Source of the DNA: Saccharothrix sp. HUAS TT1
GTDB taxonomy: Bacteria > Actinomycetota > Actinomycetes > Mycobacteriales > Pseudonocardiaceae
NCBI RefSeq assembly: GCF_040744945.1
Contig: NZ_CP160453.1
Coordinates: forward strand, 1,240,001-1,304,000
Length of the DNA stretch: 64,000 bases
Direction of reading: 5' to 3'
Each line of letters opens with the position of its first letter. Within the stretch, counting starts at the first letter, position 1. This document shows, piece after piece, positions 21,040-30,778 of the stretch. A program made the translations under genes and the position numbers. The notes beneath the pieces were generated by a model, which saw only the letters and a list, made by a program, of their open reading frames with translations, did not search any database and had not been told where the DNA came from.

Positions 21040-22716
21040 TCAGTCCTTGGTCACCGTGTCGAAGCGCTCGTCGGTCAGCGGGCTGGGGGTCAGGCCCTTG
21101 ACGTTCTTGTTCACCACGATGCCGGGCGGGGAGTGCGAGATCGGCACGGCCGGCAGGAACTTGCTCATGACGTCGCGGTTGACCTGCTCCCACGCCTCGG
21201 CGTGCTTGTCCCGGTCGACGACGGAGTCGGCCGCCGCGATCTGGTCGAACAGCGCCTTGTCGTTGAAGCCGAACTCGGGCTTCTCGCGGCCGAAGAACGT
21301 GCCGGTGAAGTTGCCGGCGTCGTTGTAGTCACCGGTCCAGCCGAGCAGGTGCAGGTCGTGCTTGCCGAGCTTCTGCACGTCGTCCTTGTAGCCGCCGTTC
21401 CACGGGCGGGCCACGGTCTCGACGGTGATGCCGACGGCCTTCAGGTCCTCGGTCAGCGCGGCGGCGTAGTCCACCGGGCTCGGCATGTACGGCCGGCTGA
21501 CCTCGGTCGGGACGTAGAACTTCAGCGACAGGTTCTCCGCGCCGGCCTGCTTGAGCAGGTCCTTGGCCTTGGCCGGGTCGTAGTCGTACTTCATCACGTC
21601 GTCGGCGTAGCCCGCGACCGTCTTGGGGTGGAACTGCGTCGCGACCTCGGCGCCCTCGGGGAGCTTGGTCTTGACGAGCTGGTCGCGGTTGACCGCGTAG
21701 GCGAGCGCCTGGCGGACCCGGAGGTCCTTCAGGGCCGGCGTGTTCGCCTGGTTGATGCCCAGGTACATGATGTTGAACGCCGGGCGGATCAGCACGTCGA
21801 AGCCGTCGCTCTTGAGCGACTTGAAGTCGGCCGGGCTCGGGTAGTCGTACCCGTCGATCGTGCCGGCCTTCAGCTCCTGCTTGCGCGCGTTCTCGTCCTC
21901 GATGACCTTGAAGATGATCTTGTCGAGCTTGGCCTTCTCACCGTAGTAGTCCTCGTTGCGGACCAGGGTGATCGTGTTGTTGGCCTTGTCGTAGCTCTCG
22001 AACTTGAACGGGCCGGTGCCCGTCGGGTGCTCGTTGGCGTAGGCCGAGTAGCTGAAGGACTCGCCGGACTGGGTGACGGTGTCCGCGTCGTACTTCTTCA
22101 GCGCCTCGGGGCTGGAGATCGACAACGATGTCAGGCCGAACGCGGCGGGCAGCGCGCTGCTGTAGGCGTTCAGGTTGAGCACCGCGGTGTTCTCGTCCTT
22201 GGCCTCGCAGGACTTGTACAGCGGGTCGCCGGAGGCGTCGCCCTCGTTCTGGGCGAAACCCTTGAAGATGTCGGCGTAGTAGATCATCTGGCTCTGGGCC
22301 GCGGAGCCCTTCATGTTGAACCAGCGGTCGAAGTTGAAGCAGACGGCGGCGGCGTTGAACGGCGTGCCGTCGTGGAACTTCACACCCTTGCGCAGGTTGA
22401 AGGTGACGGATTTGCCGTCTTCGGAGAGATCCCACTTCTCCGCCAGGCCCGCCTCCAGATCGGCGGTGCCCCGCTTGTAGGTGATGAGCGTCTCGTACAT
22501 CTGCCGGATCGGGCGGAACGTCTCACCGTCGTCGTTGAAGACCGGGTCGAAGTTCTTCGGCTTGCCGGCCGCGCCGAAGATGAGCGTGCCGCCCGTCTTG
22601 CCGGACGCGTCGTCTCCCCGCTCGGATTGCGCGCAGGCGGACAGTGCGAGCACGGCGACGCCGGTCAGGCCGATCGCGGCCGTCCATCGGCGTCGTGCCG
22701 TTCGGGAAAGAGCCAT
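21040..22716 (-). CDS. peptide ABC transporter substrate-binding lipoprotein
   Basis: A 558-residue extracytoplasmic solute-binding protein of family 5 (DppA/OppA). Signal peptide with lipobox LALSAC (Cys near residue 28). The family signature around VKFHDGTPFNAAAVCFNFDRW and the later RQALAYAVNRDQLV are visible. The start ATG at 22716 has AGGGG upstream. First gene of the importer operon; di- or oligopeptides are the likely ligands, with other amines or metals possible. A stray Cys pair (about 130 and 168) may form a disulfide. Confidence 0.92.
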   Translation of the reverse strand: MALSRTARRRWTAAIGLTGVAVLALSACAQSERGDDASGKTGGTLIFGAAGKPKNFDPVFNDDGETFRPIRQMYETLITYKRGTADLEAGLAEKWDLSEDGKSVTFNLRKGVKFHDGTPFNAAAVCFNFDRWFNMKGSAAQSQMIYYADIFKGFAQNEGDASGDPLYKSCEAKDENTAVLNLNAYSSALPAAFGLTSLSISSPEALKKYDADTVTQSGESFSYSAYANEHPTGTGPFKFESYDKANNTITLVRNEDYYGEKAKLDKIIFKVIEDENARKQELKAGTIDGYDYPSPADFKSLKSDGFDVLIRPAFNIMYLGINQANTPALKDLRVRQALAYAVNRDQLVKTKLPEGAEVATQFHPKTVAGYADDVMKYDYDPAKAKDLLKQAGAENLSLKFYVPTEVSRPYMPSPVDYAAALTEDLKAVGITVETVARPWNGGYKDDVQKLGKHDLHLLGWTGDYNDAGNFTGTFFGREKPEFGFNDKALFDQIAAADSVVDRDKHAEAWEQVNRDVMSKFLPAVPISHSPPGIVVNKNVKGLTPSPLTDERFDTVTKD

Positions 22717-22945
22717 CAAACACCCCTAGGGAAATCCGGGATCTCACGGTGTGGTCAGGGACCCTAACCGGTCCCCGCAACCCTTCTGACGTAACACAGG
22801 TCACGATCAGGCCACGCGGATGAGCATTCTCATACGTCCGGCTCTCTTCCGCTGACCCAACGTGACCACGGCTGATCGGGCGAACGCCCTCCTACGCTGT
22901 ACAACGGACAACATAAACCTGCACACGTGCGGAGGGAGGTCGCCG

Positions 22946-25900
22946 GTGAGCCCTGTGGTCGAGTTCCGCGTCCTCGGCCCGTTGCAGGTGCTGGTCGACG
23001 GCGAGCAGGTCGTGGTGCGGGCGGGTCGGCAGCGCTCGCTGCTGGTGTCGCTGCTCATGCGCGCCGGAGCCGGTGTCTCGGTCGACGAGCTGGCGGAGCA
23101 CATCTGGGGCGCCGACCCTCCCGCGCGGGCCCGCGGCACGCTGCAGACCTACGTGATGCGGTTGCGGCAGGTGCTCGGGCCGGCGGTGCCGATCCGGACC
23201 GTGCCGGACGGCTACCTGATCGACGTGGACGAGCGCACCATCGACGTGATGCGGTTCGAGCAGCTGGTCGAGGAGGGCGAGCGGGAGCGGGCCGCGGGCA
23301 GGCTGGAGTCGGCGTCGGCGATCTTCACCGCGGCGCTGGCGCTGTGGCGCGGTCCGGCGATGGTGGACGTGCCGTCGGAGGTGCTGCACCGCGACGAGGT
23401 GCCCCGCCTCGGCGAGCGCCGGCTGCACGTCGAGGAGCGCCGGGTCGAGGTGGACCTGGAGCTGGGCAGGCACGCCGAGCTGATCCCCGAGCTGTCCAGG
23501 CTGACCAGCGAGCACCCGCTGCGGGAGCGGCTGTGGGCGCAGCTGATGGTCGCGCTGTACCGGTCGGGGCGGCAGGCCGACGCGCTGGGCGCGTACCGCC
23601 GGGTCGGCGGGCTGCTGGCCGAGCAGCTGGGCATCGACCCCGGCGACGAGCTGCGGCGCGTGCACCAGCAGGTGCTCGGCGGCTCGCCGTCGCTCGACCT
23701 CGGGCAGAACGGCGCGGCGGCGCGGCGGGACCGGGTGGTGCCGTCCCAGCTGCCCGCCGACATCGGCGACTTCGTCGGCCGCGAGCAGGCCGTGCAGCTG
23801 ATCGAGGCGTTGCTGCGGACCGCGCAGGGCGTGCCGGTGGTGACGCTGGCCGGGCCGCCCGGTGTCGGCAAGACGGCGCTGGCCGTGCACGCCGCGCACA
23901 AGCTACGGCACTTCTTCCCCGACGGGCAGCTCTACGTGAACCTGCGCGGTTACGCCCAGGGCTCGCCGCTGAGCGCGGTCGACGTGCTGCCGCGGTTCCT
24001 GCGGGCGCAGGGCGTGCCGCCCGAGTCGGTCCCGCTGGACCAGGACGAGCAGGAGGCGATGTTCCGGTCGCGGCTGACCGACCAGCAGGTGCTGCTGGTG
24101 CTGGACAACGCGGCCAACGCCGAGCAGATCCGGCCGCTGCTGCCCGGCTCCCCCGGCTGCGCGGTGCTCGTGACCAGCCGCGACACCCTGCGCGGGCTGG
24201 CCGTGAGCCACGCCGCGTCCAACGTGCGGCTGGACGTGCTCGACCGGGCCGAGACCCGGGCGCTGCTGGCCGGGATGCTCGGCGAGGAGGTGGTGGCGTC
24301 GCAGGCGGAGGCGGCCGAGGAGCTGGCCGAGCTGTGCGCCCACCTGCCGCTGGCGCTGCGGATCGCGGCGGCCAACCTGCTGTCCCGGCCGGAGATCACC
24401 ATCGCGTCGTACGTCGAGGAGCTGCGGGCGGGCAACCGGCTGGCGGCGCTGGCCGTCGAGGGCGACGAGCGGGCCGCCGTGCACGCGGCGTTCGACCTGT
24501 CCTACACGGCGCTGAAGCCGGAGCTGGCGTCGCTGTTCCGGCTGCTGTCGCTGGCGCCGGGCGACATCACCCCGGACGTGGCGGCGGCGCTGGGCGGGCT
24601 GACCACCCAGAACGCCCGGCGCAGGCTCGACCGGCTGGCCACCGCCAACCTGGTCGACAACCACGCGCCCGGCCGCTACCAGTTCCACGACCTGCTGCGG
24701 GACTACGCGGCCGAGCGGCGGTCGTTCGAGGACGACCCGGCGGAGAGCGCGCAGGCGTCGCGGCGGCTGCTGGACTGGTCGATCCGGTCGGTGGACAACG
24801 CCACCGACGCGTTCAAGAGCACCCTGCTGCGGCTGCCGCGCACCGACGTCGTGCCGGGCGTGACGCCGCGCCTGTTCTCCACCTCCGCGGAGGCGCTGGC
24901 CTGGCTGGACGCCGAGCGCGGCAACCTGGTCGGGCTCGTGGTGCACGCGGCCGATCGTCACCCGGACCGGGACGTCTGGCAGCTCGCGGACGCCCTGCGG
25001 CGCTACTTCTACACGATCGGGTTGCCGGTGGAGTGGCTGGCGACCGCGAAGGCCGGGCTGGCCGTGGCGCAGGCCGCCCAGGACCCGGTCGGCGAGGTGG
25101 CGATGCTGTCCTCGCTCGGCATCCTGTACTGGGCGATCGGGCAGCACCGGGTCGCCGTCGACTACTTCCGCCGGGCGATCCCGATCCAGCAGCGCACCGG
25201 CGCCGCGCCCGCCGTCGAGGCGGCCGTGCTGGCGAACCTCGGCGCGGTCTACATCGACGTCGGCGAGCTGGAGCAGGCCGCCGACCACCTGGAACGCGCG
25301 CTCGTGATCACCCGGGCCATCGGGGCGCTGCAGCAGGAGGGCATCGCCCAGCTCAACCTCGGCGGCGTGTACATGCAGCTGGGGCAGCTGGACCGGGCCG
25401 TGTCGTCGTTCGAGGGCGCGCTGGACGTCGGCAACCGGCTCGGGGCGTGGATGACGCAGGCCGACAGCCACCGGGCGCTGGCCGAGGTGCACCTGTTCCT
25501 GGGCCAGCCGCAGCGGGCGGCGCAGCTCTACGAGCGGTGCGGTGAGCTGTACGAACGGGCCGGCGCGCGGAGGTTCGCGCACTTCTCGCACGAGGGCCTG
25601 GCGCTGACCTGCGTGATGCGGGGCCGGTGGGCCGAGGCGGCGCGGGAGGCCGGGCGCGCGGCGGAGATCGCGCACGAGCTGGGCAACCTGAAGGGGTTGT
25701 GCGACGCCAAGAACGCCCTGGGCGAGGCGCTGTGCGGGTTGGGTCGGCTGGAGGAGTCGGTCGAGCGCACCACCGAGGCGCTGCGGATCGCCGAGGAGAC
25801 CGGCTACCCGCTCGGGATCTGCGCCGCGCGGCGCGGCCTGGCGCTGACCCACCGGGCGGCCGGGCGGTTGGACGAGGCGCGCTACTCGGCCAGCCAGGCG

Positions 25901-26212
25901 CTGGACAGCGCCGTGCGGTACCGGTTGCGGATCGCCGAGGTGGACGTGCTGGCCGTGCTCGGGCGGGTCCGGCTCGACCAGGGTGACGTGTCGCAGGCGC
26001 TCGACCTGGCGCTGCGCTGCCTGGAGCTGAGCCGGACCACGGGGCAGCGGTTCGTGCAGGCGCGGGCCGCGCACCTGGCCGGTGACGCCCTGGTCGCGGG
26101 CGGGGACCCGGTCGGGGCGCGGCGGCACTGGCGGTTGGCGCTGGAGCTGTTCGGCGCGGTCGGGTCGCCGGAGGCGGAGGACGTGCGGGCGGCGCTGGGC
26201 GAGGCGGGGTGA
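22946..26212 (+). CDS. AfsR/SARP-family regulator with NB-ARC and TPR domains
   Basis: A 1088-residue regulator. Order: winged-helix SARP DNA-binding domain (about 1-95), bacterial transcriptional activation domain (about 100-245), NB-ARC ATPase with Walker A GPPGVGKTAL near 303 and Walker B-like LLVLDNAA near 390, then TPR repeats from about 690. GTG at 22946 is chosen because GGAGGGAGG lies six bases ahead; the longer frame runs through non-conserved sequence. AfsR-type proteins activate secondary metabolism or development, usually after Ser/Thr kinase phosphorylation. No antibiotic cluster or afsK-like kinase is adjacent, so its regulon is elsewhere or it controls the divergent peptide importer. 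Confidence 0.9.
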   Translation: MSPVVEFRVLGPLQVLVDGEQVVVRAGRQRSLLVSLLMRAGAGVSVDELAEHIWGADPPARARGTLQTYVMRLRQVLGPAVPIRTVPDGYLIDVDERTIDVMRFEQLVEEGERERAAGRLESASAIFTAALALWRGPAMVDVPSEVLHRDEVPRLGERRLHVEERRVEVDLELGRHAELIPELSRLTSEHPLRERLWAQLMVALYRSGRQADALGAYRRVGGLLAEQLGIDPGDELRRVHQQVLGGSPSLDLGQNGAAARRDRVVPSQLPADIGDFVGREQAVQLIEALLRTAQGVPVVTLAGPPGVGKTALAVHAAHKLRHFFPDGQLYVNLRGYAQGSPLSAVDVLPRFLRAQGVPPESVPLDQDEQEAMFRSRLTDQQVLLVLDNAANAEQIRPLLPGSPGCAVLVTSRDTLRGLAVSHAASNVRLDVLDRAETRALLAGMLGEEVVASQAEAAEELAELCAHLPLALRIAAANLLSRPEITIASYVEELRAGNRLAALAVEGDERAAVHAAFDLSYTALKPELASLFRLLSLAPGDITPDVAAALGGLTTQNARRRLDRLATANLVDNHAPGRYQFHDLLRDYAAERRSFEDDPAESAQASRRLLDWSIRSVDNATDAFKSTLLRLPRTDVVPGVTPRLFSTSAEALAWLDAERGNLVGLVVHAADRHPDRDVWQLADALRRYFYTIGLPVEWLATAKAGLAVAQAAQDPVGEVAMLSSLGILYWAIGQHRVAVDYFRRAIPIQQRTGAAPAVEAAVLANLGAVYIDVGELEQAADHLERALVITRAIGALQQEGIAQLNLGGVYMQLGQLDRAVSSFEGALDVGNRLGAWMTQADSHRALAEVHLFLGQPQRAAQLYERCGELYERAGARRFAHFSHEGLALTCVMRGRWAEAAREAGRAAEIAHELGNLKGLCDAKNALGEALCGLGRLEESVERTTEALRIAEETGYPLGICAARRGLALTHRAAGRLDEARYSASQALDSAVRYRLRIAEVDVLAVLGRVRLDQGDVSQALDLALRCLELSRTTGQRFVQARAAHLAGDALVAGGDPVGARRHWRLALELFGAVGSPEAEDVRAALGEAG

Positions 26213-26287
26213 CCGGACCGGACGGGTCGGCGGACCAGCGGGCCGGACCAGGTCGGCGGGCCGGGCCGGTCGGCGTGGTCGCCCTGG

Positions 26288-26773
26288 TCAGTCCAGGGTG
26301 ACGATCCGGTCGGCGCGGGCCTTCGTGCCGTCCACCGCGAACCAGCCGCGCTCGAACGCCTGCCAGCGCCGCAGGTGCTCGCGGCTCGCCTCGCCGTCCC
26401 GGGCGACGGCCCGGCGCAGCCGCTCGTCCGGGTCCTCCACCTCGACCCAGATCGCCTCGTCCAGCCGGTGCGCGATGCTGCGGCGGGCCGCCGAGACGCC
26501 CTCGACCACCAGGACGTCCGGCACCGGGACCACCACCCGCTCGCCGGGGCTCGGCCGACCGCCCGTCCAGTCCATCCGCCGGTAGCGGGCTTCGCGGCCG
26601 TGCCACAGCGGTTCGAGGACGTCGGCCAGCAGGCGCGGCCACCACGACACCGGGTCGTCCCAGGTGGCGAAGTGGTCGGTCGGCACCACGGCCGCGCCCA
26701 GCTCCTCGGCCAGGCGCGCCGCGTAGGTCGACTTGCCCGAGCCCGACGGCCCGTCGACCGCGACGAGCCTCAC
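26288..26773 (-). CDS. P-loop kinase (uridine kinase-like)
   Basis: A 161-residue small NTPase/kinase. Walker [10 protein letters not shown] at residues 8-16, a DHFATWDDP segment like the uridine/adenylylsulfate kinase substrate region, and a [11 protein letters not shown]alker B strand. Substrate unknown. ATG overlaps the recR stop by 4 nt, so it is the last gene of the dnaX-ybaB-recR unit. Only 75 nt separate its end from the convergent AfsR-like gene, with no clean terminator visible. Confidence 0.75.
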   Translation of the reverse strand: MRLVAVDGPSGSGKSTYAARLAEELGAAVVPTDHFATWDDPVSWWPRLLADVLEPLWHGREARYRRMDWTGGRPSPGERVVVPVPDVLVVEGVSAARRSIAHRLDEAIWVEVEDPDERLRRAVARDGEASREHLRRWQAFERGWFAVDGTKARADRIVTLD

Positions 26774-27363
26774 ATGCTGCGCCGGCCGGACAGCGCCCGG
26801 CCGAGGGTCAGCTCGTCGGCGAACTCCAGGTCGCCACCCATCGGCAGGCCCGACGCGAGCCTGGTCACGGTGAGGCCGGGGAAGTCGCGCAGCATCCGCA
26901 CCAGGTAGGTCGCGGTCGCCTCGCCCTCGGTGTTCGGGTCCGTGGCGATGATGATCTCGGACACGTCGGCGCCGATGCGGGTGAGCAGCTGCCTGATCCG
27001 CAACTGGTCCGGCCCGACCCCCGACAGCGGGTCGAGCGCGCCCCCCAGGACGTGGTAGCGGCCCTTGAACTCACGGGTCCGCTCGACCGCGAGCACGTCC
27101 TTCGGCTCCTCCACCACGCAGATCAGCGTCAGGTCGCGGCGCGGGTCGCGACAGATGCGGCAGGTCGTCTCGGCCGAGACGTTGCCGCACACGTCGCAGA
27201 ACACCACGCCGTCCTTGACCTTCTGCAGCGCGTCCTGGAGCCGGCCGATGTCGGCCGGGTCCGCGGCGAGCAGGTGGAAGGCGATGCGCTGCGCGCTCTT
27301 CGGACCGACGCCCGGCAGCCTGCCGAGTTCGTCGATCAAGTCCTGGACCGGCCCCTCGTACAT
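26770..27363 (-). CDS. recR: recombination mediator RecR
   Basis: A 197-residue RecFOR pathway protein that helps load RecA at gaps. Contains the helix-hairpin-helix [14 protein letters not shown], a four-cysteine zinc finger (CDVCGN ... CRIC, about 56-72), and the Toprim motif [14 protein letters not shown]. Start ATG directly abuts the ybaB stop with one shared base. The dnaX-ybaB-recR order is conserved across bacteria. Confidence 0.97.
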   Translation of the reverse strand: MYEGPVQDLIDELGRLPGVGPKSAQRIAFHLLAADPADIGRLQDALQKVKDGVVFCDVCGNVSAETTCRICRDPRRDLTLICVVEEPKDVLAVERTREFKGRYHVLGGALDPLSGVGPDQLRIRQLLTRIGADVSEIIIATDPNTEGEATATYLVRMLRDFPGLTVTRLASGLPMGGDLEFADELTLGRALSGRRSM

Positions 27364-27710
27364 CAGCCGAACAGCTTCCCGAGACCGCCCAGGTCGTCCA
27401 TCCCGCCCATGCCGCTGGCCAGCGGGCCCATCTTCTGGGCCGCCAGCTCCTGGGCGGCGCGGTTGGCGTCGCGCACGGCCGCGACCACCAGGTCGGACAG
27501 CGTCTCGACGTCGTCCGGGTCGACCGCCTTCGGGTCGATGTTCAGGCTCTTCAGCTCGCCACCGCCCGACACCACGGCGGTGACCAGCCCGCCACCGGCG
27601 GTGCCGGTGACCTCGGCCTCGGCCAGCTCTTGCTGGGCAGCGGCGAGCTGCTGCTGCATCATCTGCGCCTGCTGGAGGATTTGCTGCATGTTGGGCCCAC
27701 CGGGTTGCAC
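27363..27710 (-). CDS. ybaB: YbaB/EbfC nucleoid-associated protein
   Basis: A small DNA-binding protein, about 115 residues, that coats DNA as a tweezer-like dimer. The coiled-coil [21 protein letters not shown] is followed by the conserved [10 protein letters not shown] and [21 protein letters not shown] segments. GTG at 27710 is chosen because GAGAGGA sits seven bases ahead; an in-frame GTG at 27746 without a good site is the alternative. Lies between dnaX and recR. Confidence 0.9.
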   Translation of the reverse strand: MQPGGPNMQQILQQAQMMQQQLAAAQQELAEAEVTGTAGGGLVTAVVSGGGELKSLNIDPKAVDPDDVETLSDLVVAAVRDANRAAQELAAQKMGPLASGMGGMDDLGGLGKLFG

Positions 27711-27763
27711 CGCGGGTTCCTCTCTTCGGGGTCTGCCGCCGTTCACCAGCGTAGTCGCGTGGA

Positions 27764-29983
27764 TCAGCCCTTCAACGGCCGAGCGCCAAGCTCGTCGGCG
27801 AGGAGCTTGAGCACCACGGCCTCCGGGTCGAGCCGCTGGTCGTCCGCGTCGCCCGGCAGGGCGGCCTCGGCCAGCATCTCCTCCTCGTCCACCGGTTCCG
27901 GCGGCAGGGGCTCATCGGGCTCCGGCGGCTCGGGGGGCAGCGGCACGTCGTCGGCGGGCGGCCGACCGGACGGCGCCTGCCGGGGTTCGGGCTGACGGGC
28001 CTGCGCCTGGCTGGGCCGGGTCGGCGCGGGGCGCTGCGGCTTCTGCGGCGCCTGCCGGGCCGGGGCCGCCGCGCTCGCGTCGCCGTGGATGCAGCGGACC
28101 TGCCACGTGCCGCCCAGGACCTGCGCGAACGCGGCGGCGATGGCGTCGGCGTTGCGCGGTTCGGCGAGCCTGCGGGCCAGCGGGGCGGAGGTGTGGGCGA
28201 GGGTGACCGTGGAGCCGTCGACGTCGGCGACGGTGGCGTTGGTGAGCATCGCCTCGGTGCTGCGGCTCGTGCTGCGGACCACGCCCAGCAGCTCCGACCA
28301 CCGGCGGCGCACCTCGACCGCGTCCACCCCGCCCGCCCTGGCGCCGCCCGAGGGAGGCGTCGGGACTTCCTCGACGGGCGCGGCGGCCGGGGGCGGGGCC
28401 ACCGGGTTCTCGGTGGGGCGCGCGCCGGGCGCCTGCTCGGGCCGCACCGGGCCGCCGGCCGGCCTGGTCTGCGGCGACCTGGGCTGCATCGCCGCCGAGC
28501 TGAGCACCGGGGGCGGGGGCGGCGGGCCGGCGACCACCGGCCCGGCGGCGCCGGACGCGACAGGCGCGGCGGCACCGGGTGGGACAGGCGCGGTGGGCGC
28601 GGACGCGGCAGCCGCCGGCGCGGTGGGCGGCGGCGCGACCGGCGCGGGTGCGACCGGTGCGGCGGCTTGCGGGGCCTGCGGCGTGGCGGGCGCGGTCGGT
28701 GCGGCCGGGGCCGGGGCGGCGGCTTGCGGGGTCGGTGGCGTGGCGGGCGCGGGGTCGGCGGCGCGCTGCGAGGGGCGCTGGAACCTCTGCTCCGGCGCGG
28801 GCCCGGCCGGGGCGCCGCCGGCGGGCGGTCCGTGGCGCTCCAGCTGCTCGACGCGCTGCAGCAGGCCCGACTCGACGTCGCCGACCGACGGCAGCAGCAT
28901 CCGCGCCGCGACGAGTTCGAGCAGCAGCCGTGGCGCGGTCGAGCCGCGCATCTCGGTCAGCCCCTGGTGCAGGATCTCCGCCCACCGGGTGACGGTCGCC
29001 GGCCTGGTCGCGTCGCGCTGGCCGATCATCCTGGCCAGCTCGTCGTCCGGCGCGGACACCAGGCCGCGCTGCGCCGCGTCCGGCACCGCGTGCAGCAGCA
29101 CCAGGTCGCGCAGCCGGTCGAGCAGGTCGGACGCGAACCGGCGCGGGTCGTGCCCGGCGTCCACCAGGCGGTCGACGGTGCCGAACACCCTCGACCCGTC
29201 GCCCGCCGCCAGGCCGTCCACCACGTCGTCGATCAACGCCACGTCGGTCACGCCGAGCAACGCGATCGCCCGGTCGTAGCGCACCCCTTCGGGGCCCGCG
29301 CCGGACAGCAGCTGGTCCATCACCGACTGCGTGTCACGGGCCGACCCACCGCCGGCCCGGATCACCAGCGGGAACACCGACGACTCCACCGCCACGCCCT
29401 CGGCGGCGCAGTTGCGCTCCAGCAGCGCGCGCATCGAGCTGGGCGGGATCAGCCGGAACGGGTAGTGGTGCGTGCGCGAGCGGATGGTGGGCAGCACCTT
29501 GTCCGGCTCGGTGGTGGCGAAGATGAAGATCAGGTGCTCCGGCGGCTCCTCCACGATCTTCAGCAGGGCGTTGAAGCCCTGCGTCGTGACCATGTGCGCC
29601 TCGTCGATGATGAACACCCGGTACTTCGACTCGGCCGGCGCGTAGAACGCCTTGTCGCGCAGCTCGCGGGCGTCGTCCACGCCACCGTGGCTGGCCGCGT
29701 CCAGCTCGACCACGTCCACGCTGCCCGGCCCGTTGGGCGCGAGCCCGACGCACGAGTTGCACTCGCCGCACGGGTCGGGGGTAGGGCCCTGCGCGCAGTT
29801 CAGCGAGCGCGCCATGATCCGGGCGCTGGACGTCTTGCCGCAGCCGCGCGGCCCCGAGAACAGGTAGGCGTGGTTGACCCGACCGGCCGACAGCGCCGTG
29901 CGCAGCGGATCGGTGACGTGCTCCTGCCCGACCACCTCGCCGAAGGTGGCCGGACGGTACTTGCGGTAGAGGGCGAGCGCCAC
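27764..29983 (-). CDS. dnaX: DNA polymerase III subunit gamma/tau
   Basis: Clamp-loader ATPase of the replisome. The 739-residue protein has the [18 protein letters not shown] start, Walker [14 protein letters not shown] near 45, a four-Cys zinc module (CAQG...CGECNSC), Walker B IIDEAHM and sensor 1 ATTEPDKV. After residue 390 comes a long Pro/Ala-rich linker (about 410-590) and a conserved C-terminal tau-like domain. GTG at 29983 is chosen because the family N-terminus follows. No A-rich slippery site is visible, so a separate gamma form by frameshifting is not expected. It follows the SRP RNA gene. Confidence 0.96.
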   Translation of the reverse strand: MALALYRKYRPATFGEVVGQEHVTDPLRTALSAGRVNHAYLFSGPRGCGKTSSARIMARSLNCAQGPTPDPCGECNSCVGLAPNGPGSVDVVELDAASHGGVDDARELRDKAFYAPAESKYRVFIIDEAHMVTTQGFNALLKIVEEPPEHLIFIFATTEPDKVLPTIRSRTHHYPFRLIPPSSMRALLERNCAAEGVAVESSVFPLVIRAGGGSARDTQSVMDQLLSGAGPEGVRYDRAIALLGVTDVALIDDVVDGLAAGDGSRVFGTVDRLVDAGHDPRRFASDLLDRLRDLVLLHAVPDAAQRGLVSAPDDELARMIGQRDATRPATVTRWAEILHQGLTEMRGSTAPRLLLELVAARMLLPSVGDVESGLLQRVEQLERHGPPAGGAPAGPAPEQRFQRPSQRAADPAPATPPTPQAAAPAPAAPTAPATPQAPQAAAPVAPAPVAPPPTAPAAAASAPTAPVPPGAAAPVASGAAGPVVAGPPPPPPVLSSAAMQPRSPQTRPAGGPVRPEQAPGARPTENPVAPPPAAAPVEEVPTPPSGGARAGGVDAVEVRRRWSELLGVVRSTSRSTEAMLTNATVADVDGSTVTLAHTSAPLARRLAEPRNADAIAAAFAQVLGGTWQVRCIHGDASAAAPARQAPQKPQRPAPTRPSQAQARQPEPRQAPSGRPPADDVPLPPEPPEPDEPLPPEPVDEEEMLAEAALPGDADDQRLDPEAVVLKLLADELGARPLKG

Positions 29984-30013
29984 GTCGGGGACCTTACCGG
30001 GAGGGTCCGACAG

Positions 30014-30106
30014 AAAAAGGGGACCCCGTGCACCCACCAGAGCCCGCTTATCCTTGCTGCCTTCCGGCCCTGGGGAGGTTCGCGAGATGTGTGCCGCACG
30101 AGGTCC
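30014..30106 (-). ncRNA. ffs: signal recognition particle RNA (small, 4.5S-type)
   Basis: The minus strand carries the universal apical domain GGGCCGGAAGGCAGCAAGG followed by GATAAGCGGGC, and complementary ends (GGACCTCGTGC with GCACGGGGTCC) that close the long hairpin. A TACACT -10 lies six bases before the first G at 30106, and a CCCCTTTTT run at the 3' end gives a terminator. Small bacterial SRP RNA binds Ffh and targets nascent membrane proteins. Its place just ahead of dnaX is typical of actinobacteria. Ends are estimates to within a few bases. Confidence 0.93.
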
Positions 30107-30208
30107 GAGGCAAGTGTAGCCGGTCGCCCCACTGGCTCTGTCGGCACCCGCCCCGGTCACGGGAGACTTTCACCGATTAGTGGCACTACCCGGTGAAGGA
30201 GGAACCAG

Positions 30209-30505
30209 ATGAGGGCTCTAGTCCTCGCGTGCACCGCCCTGCTGCTCGGAGCCACCACCGCGGCGGCCGACCCGGTCCCGCCCAGGCACGCCATCGTCGT
30301 CTGCCAGACCGCGAGCTTCTACGGCAACTACAACCACTCGGTCGGGCCGGTCGAGTTCAAGCGGACCCTGACCTACGGCAACAAGATCGGTCACACGCCC
30401 GGCGCCCACCCGGTCTACAACGGGTGGGCGGCGAGCATGGACTTCGGCCCCAACGACTGGGGCTACCTGCGGGCCGAGTGCATCGGGGGGTACGACTCGT
30501 GGTGA
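30209..30505 (+). CDS. small secreted protein
   Basis: A 98-residue exported protein with a signal peptide (MRALVLACTALLLGATTAAA, cleavage near residue 20). The mature domain has two Cys (VCQTASFYGN and RAECIGG), likely one disulfide, and many aromatic and Gly residues, resembling a compact SH3-like beta barrel. Strong ribosome binding site AAGGAGG. Its TGA overlaps the GTG of the next secreted protein, so the two are made together. Function unknown. Confidence 0.7.
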   Translation: MRALVLACTALLLGATTAAADPVPPRHAIVVCQTASFYGNYNHSVGPVEFKRTLTYGNKIGHTPGAHPVYNGWAASMDFGPNDWGYLRAECIGGYDSW

Positions 30506-30777
30506 GGGCATTCCTGGTCGCCGCGGTCGCCCTGGCGGCCACCGCGACCACCGCGGCGCCCGCGCAGGCCGCCAACGGCACGATCGGCGAACGCGAGACC
30601 GTGTGCGCCAACGACCTCTACGTCCGCACGGCGCCCAACGACGGCCCGTGGATGGGCACCCTCTACCGGGGTCAGACGTTCCTGGTGAAGGGGCCCAAGT
30701 CCGGCAACTACGTCTACGGCTTCGCCTACGGGCACATCAACGCGCACGGCTGGGTGGCCGACGGCTGGTTCTGCTGA
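30502..30777 (+). CDS. small secreted SH3-like protein
   Basis: A 91-residue exported protein: signal peptide (about residues 1-26, ending PAQA) then a bacterial SH3-like domain with the typical CANDLYVRTAPNDGPWMGTLYRG core and a C-terminal GWVADGWFC. The two Cys probably pair. SH3b domains often bind cell-wall peptides. GTG at 30502 is translationally coupled (GTGA) to the preceding gene. Ends one base from the convergent siderophore-binding protein gene. Confidence 0.7.
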   Translation: MRAFLVAAVALAATATTAAPAQAANGTIGERETVCANDLYVRTAPNDGPWMGTLYRGQTFLVKGPKSGNYVYGFAYGHINAHGWVADGWFC

Positions 30778-30778
30778 C

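Noticed and set aside
22946..26212. Secondary-metabolite cluster near the AfsR-like gene
   Set aside because: No synthase, tailoring or resistance genes flank it; neighbours are a peptide importer and DNA-repair genes.
27764..29983. Programmed frameshift for a short DnaX product
   Set aside because: No A-rich slippery heptamer or downstream pseudoknot signal is visible in this GC-rich gene.
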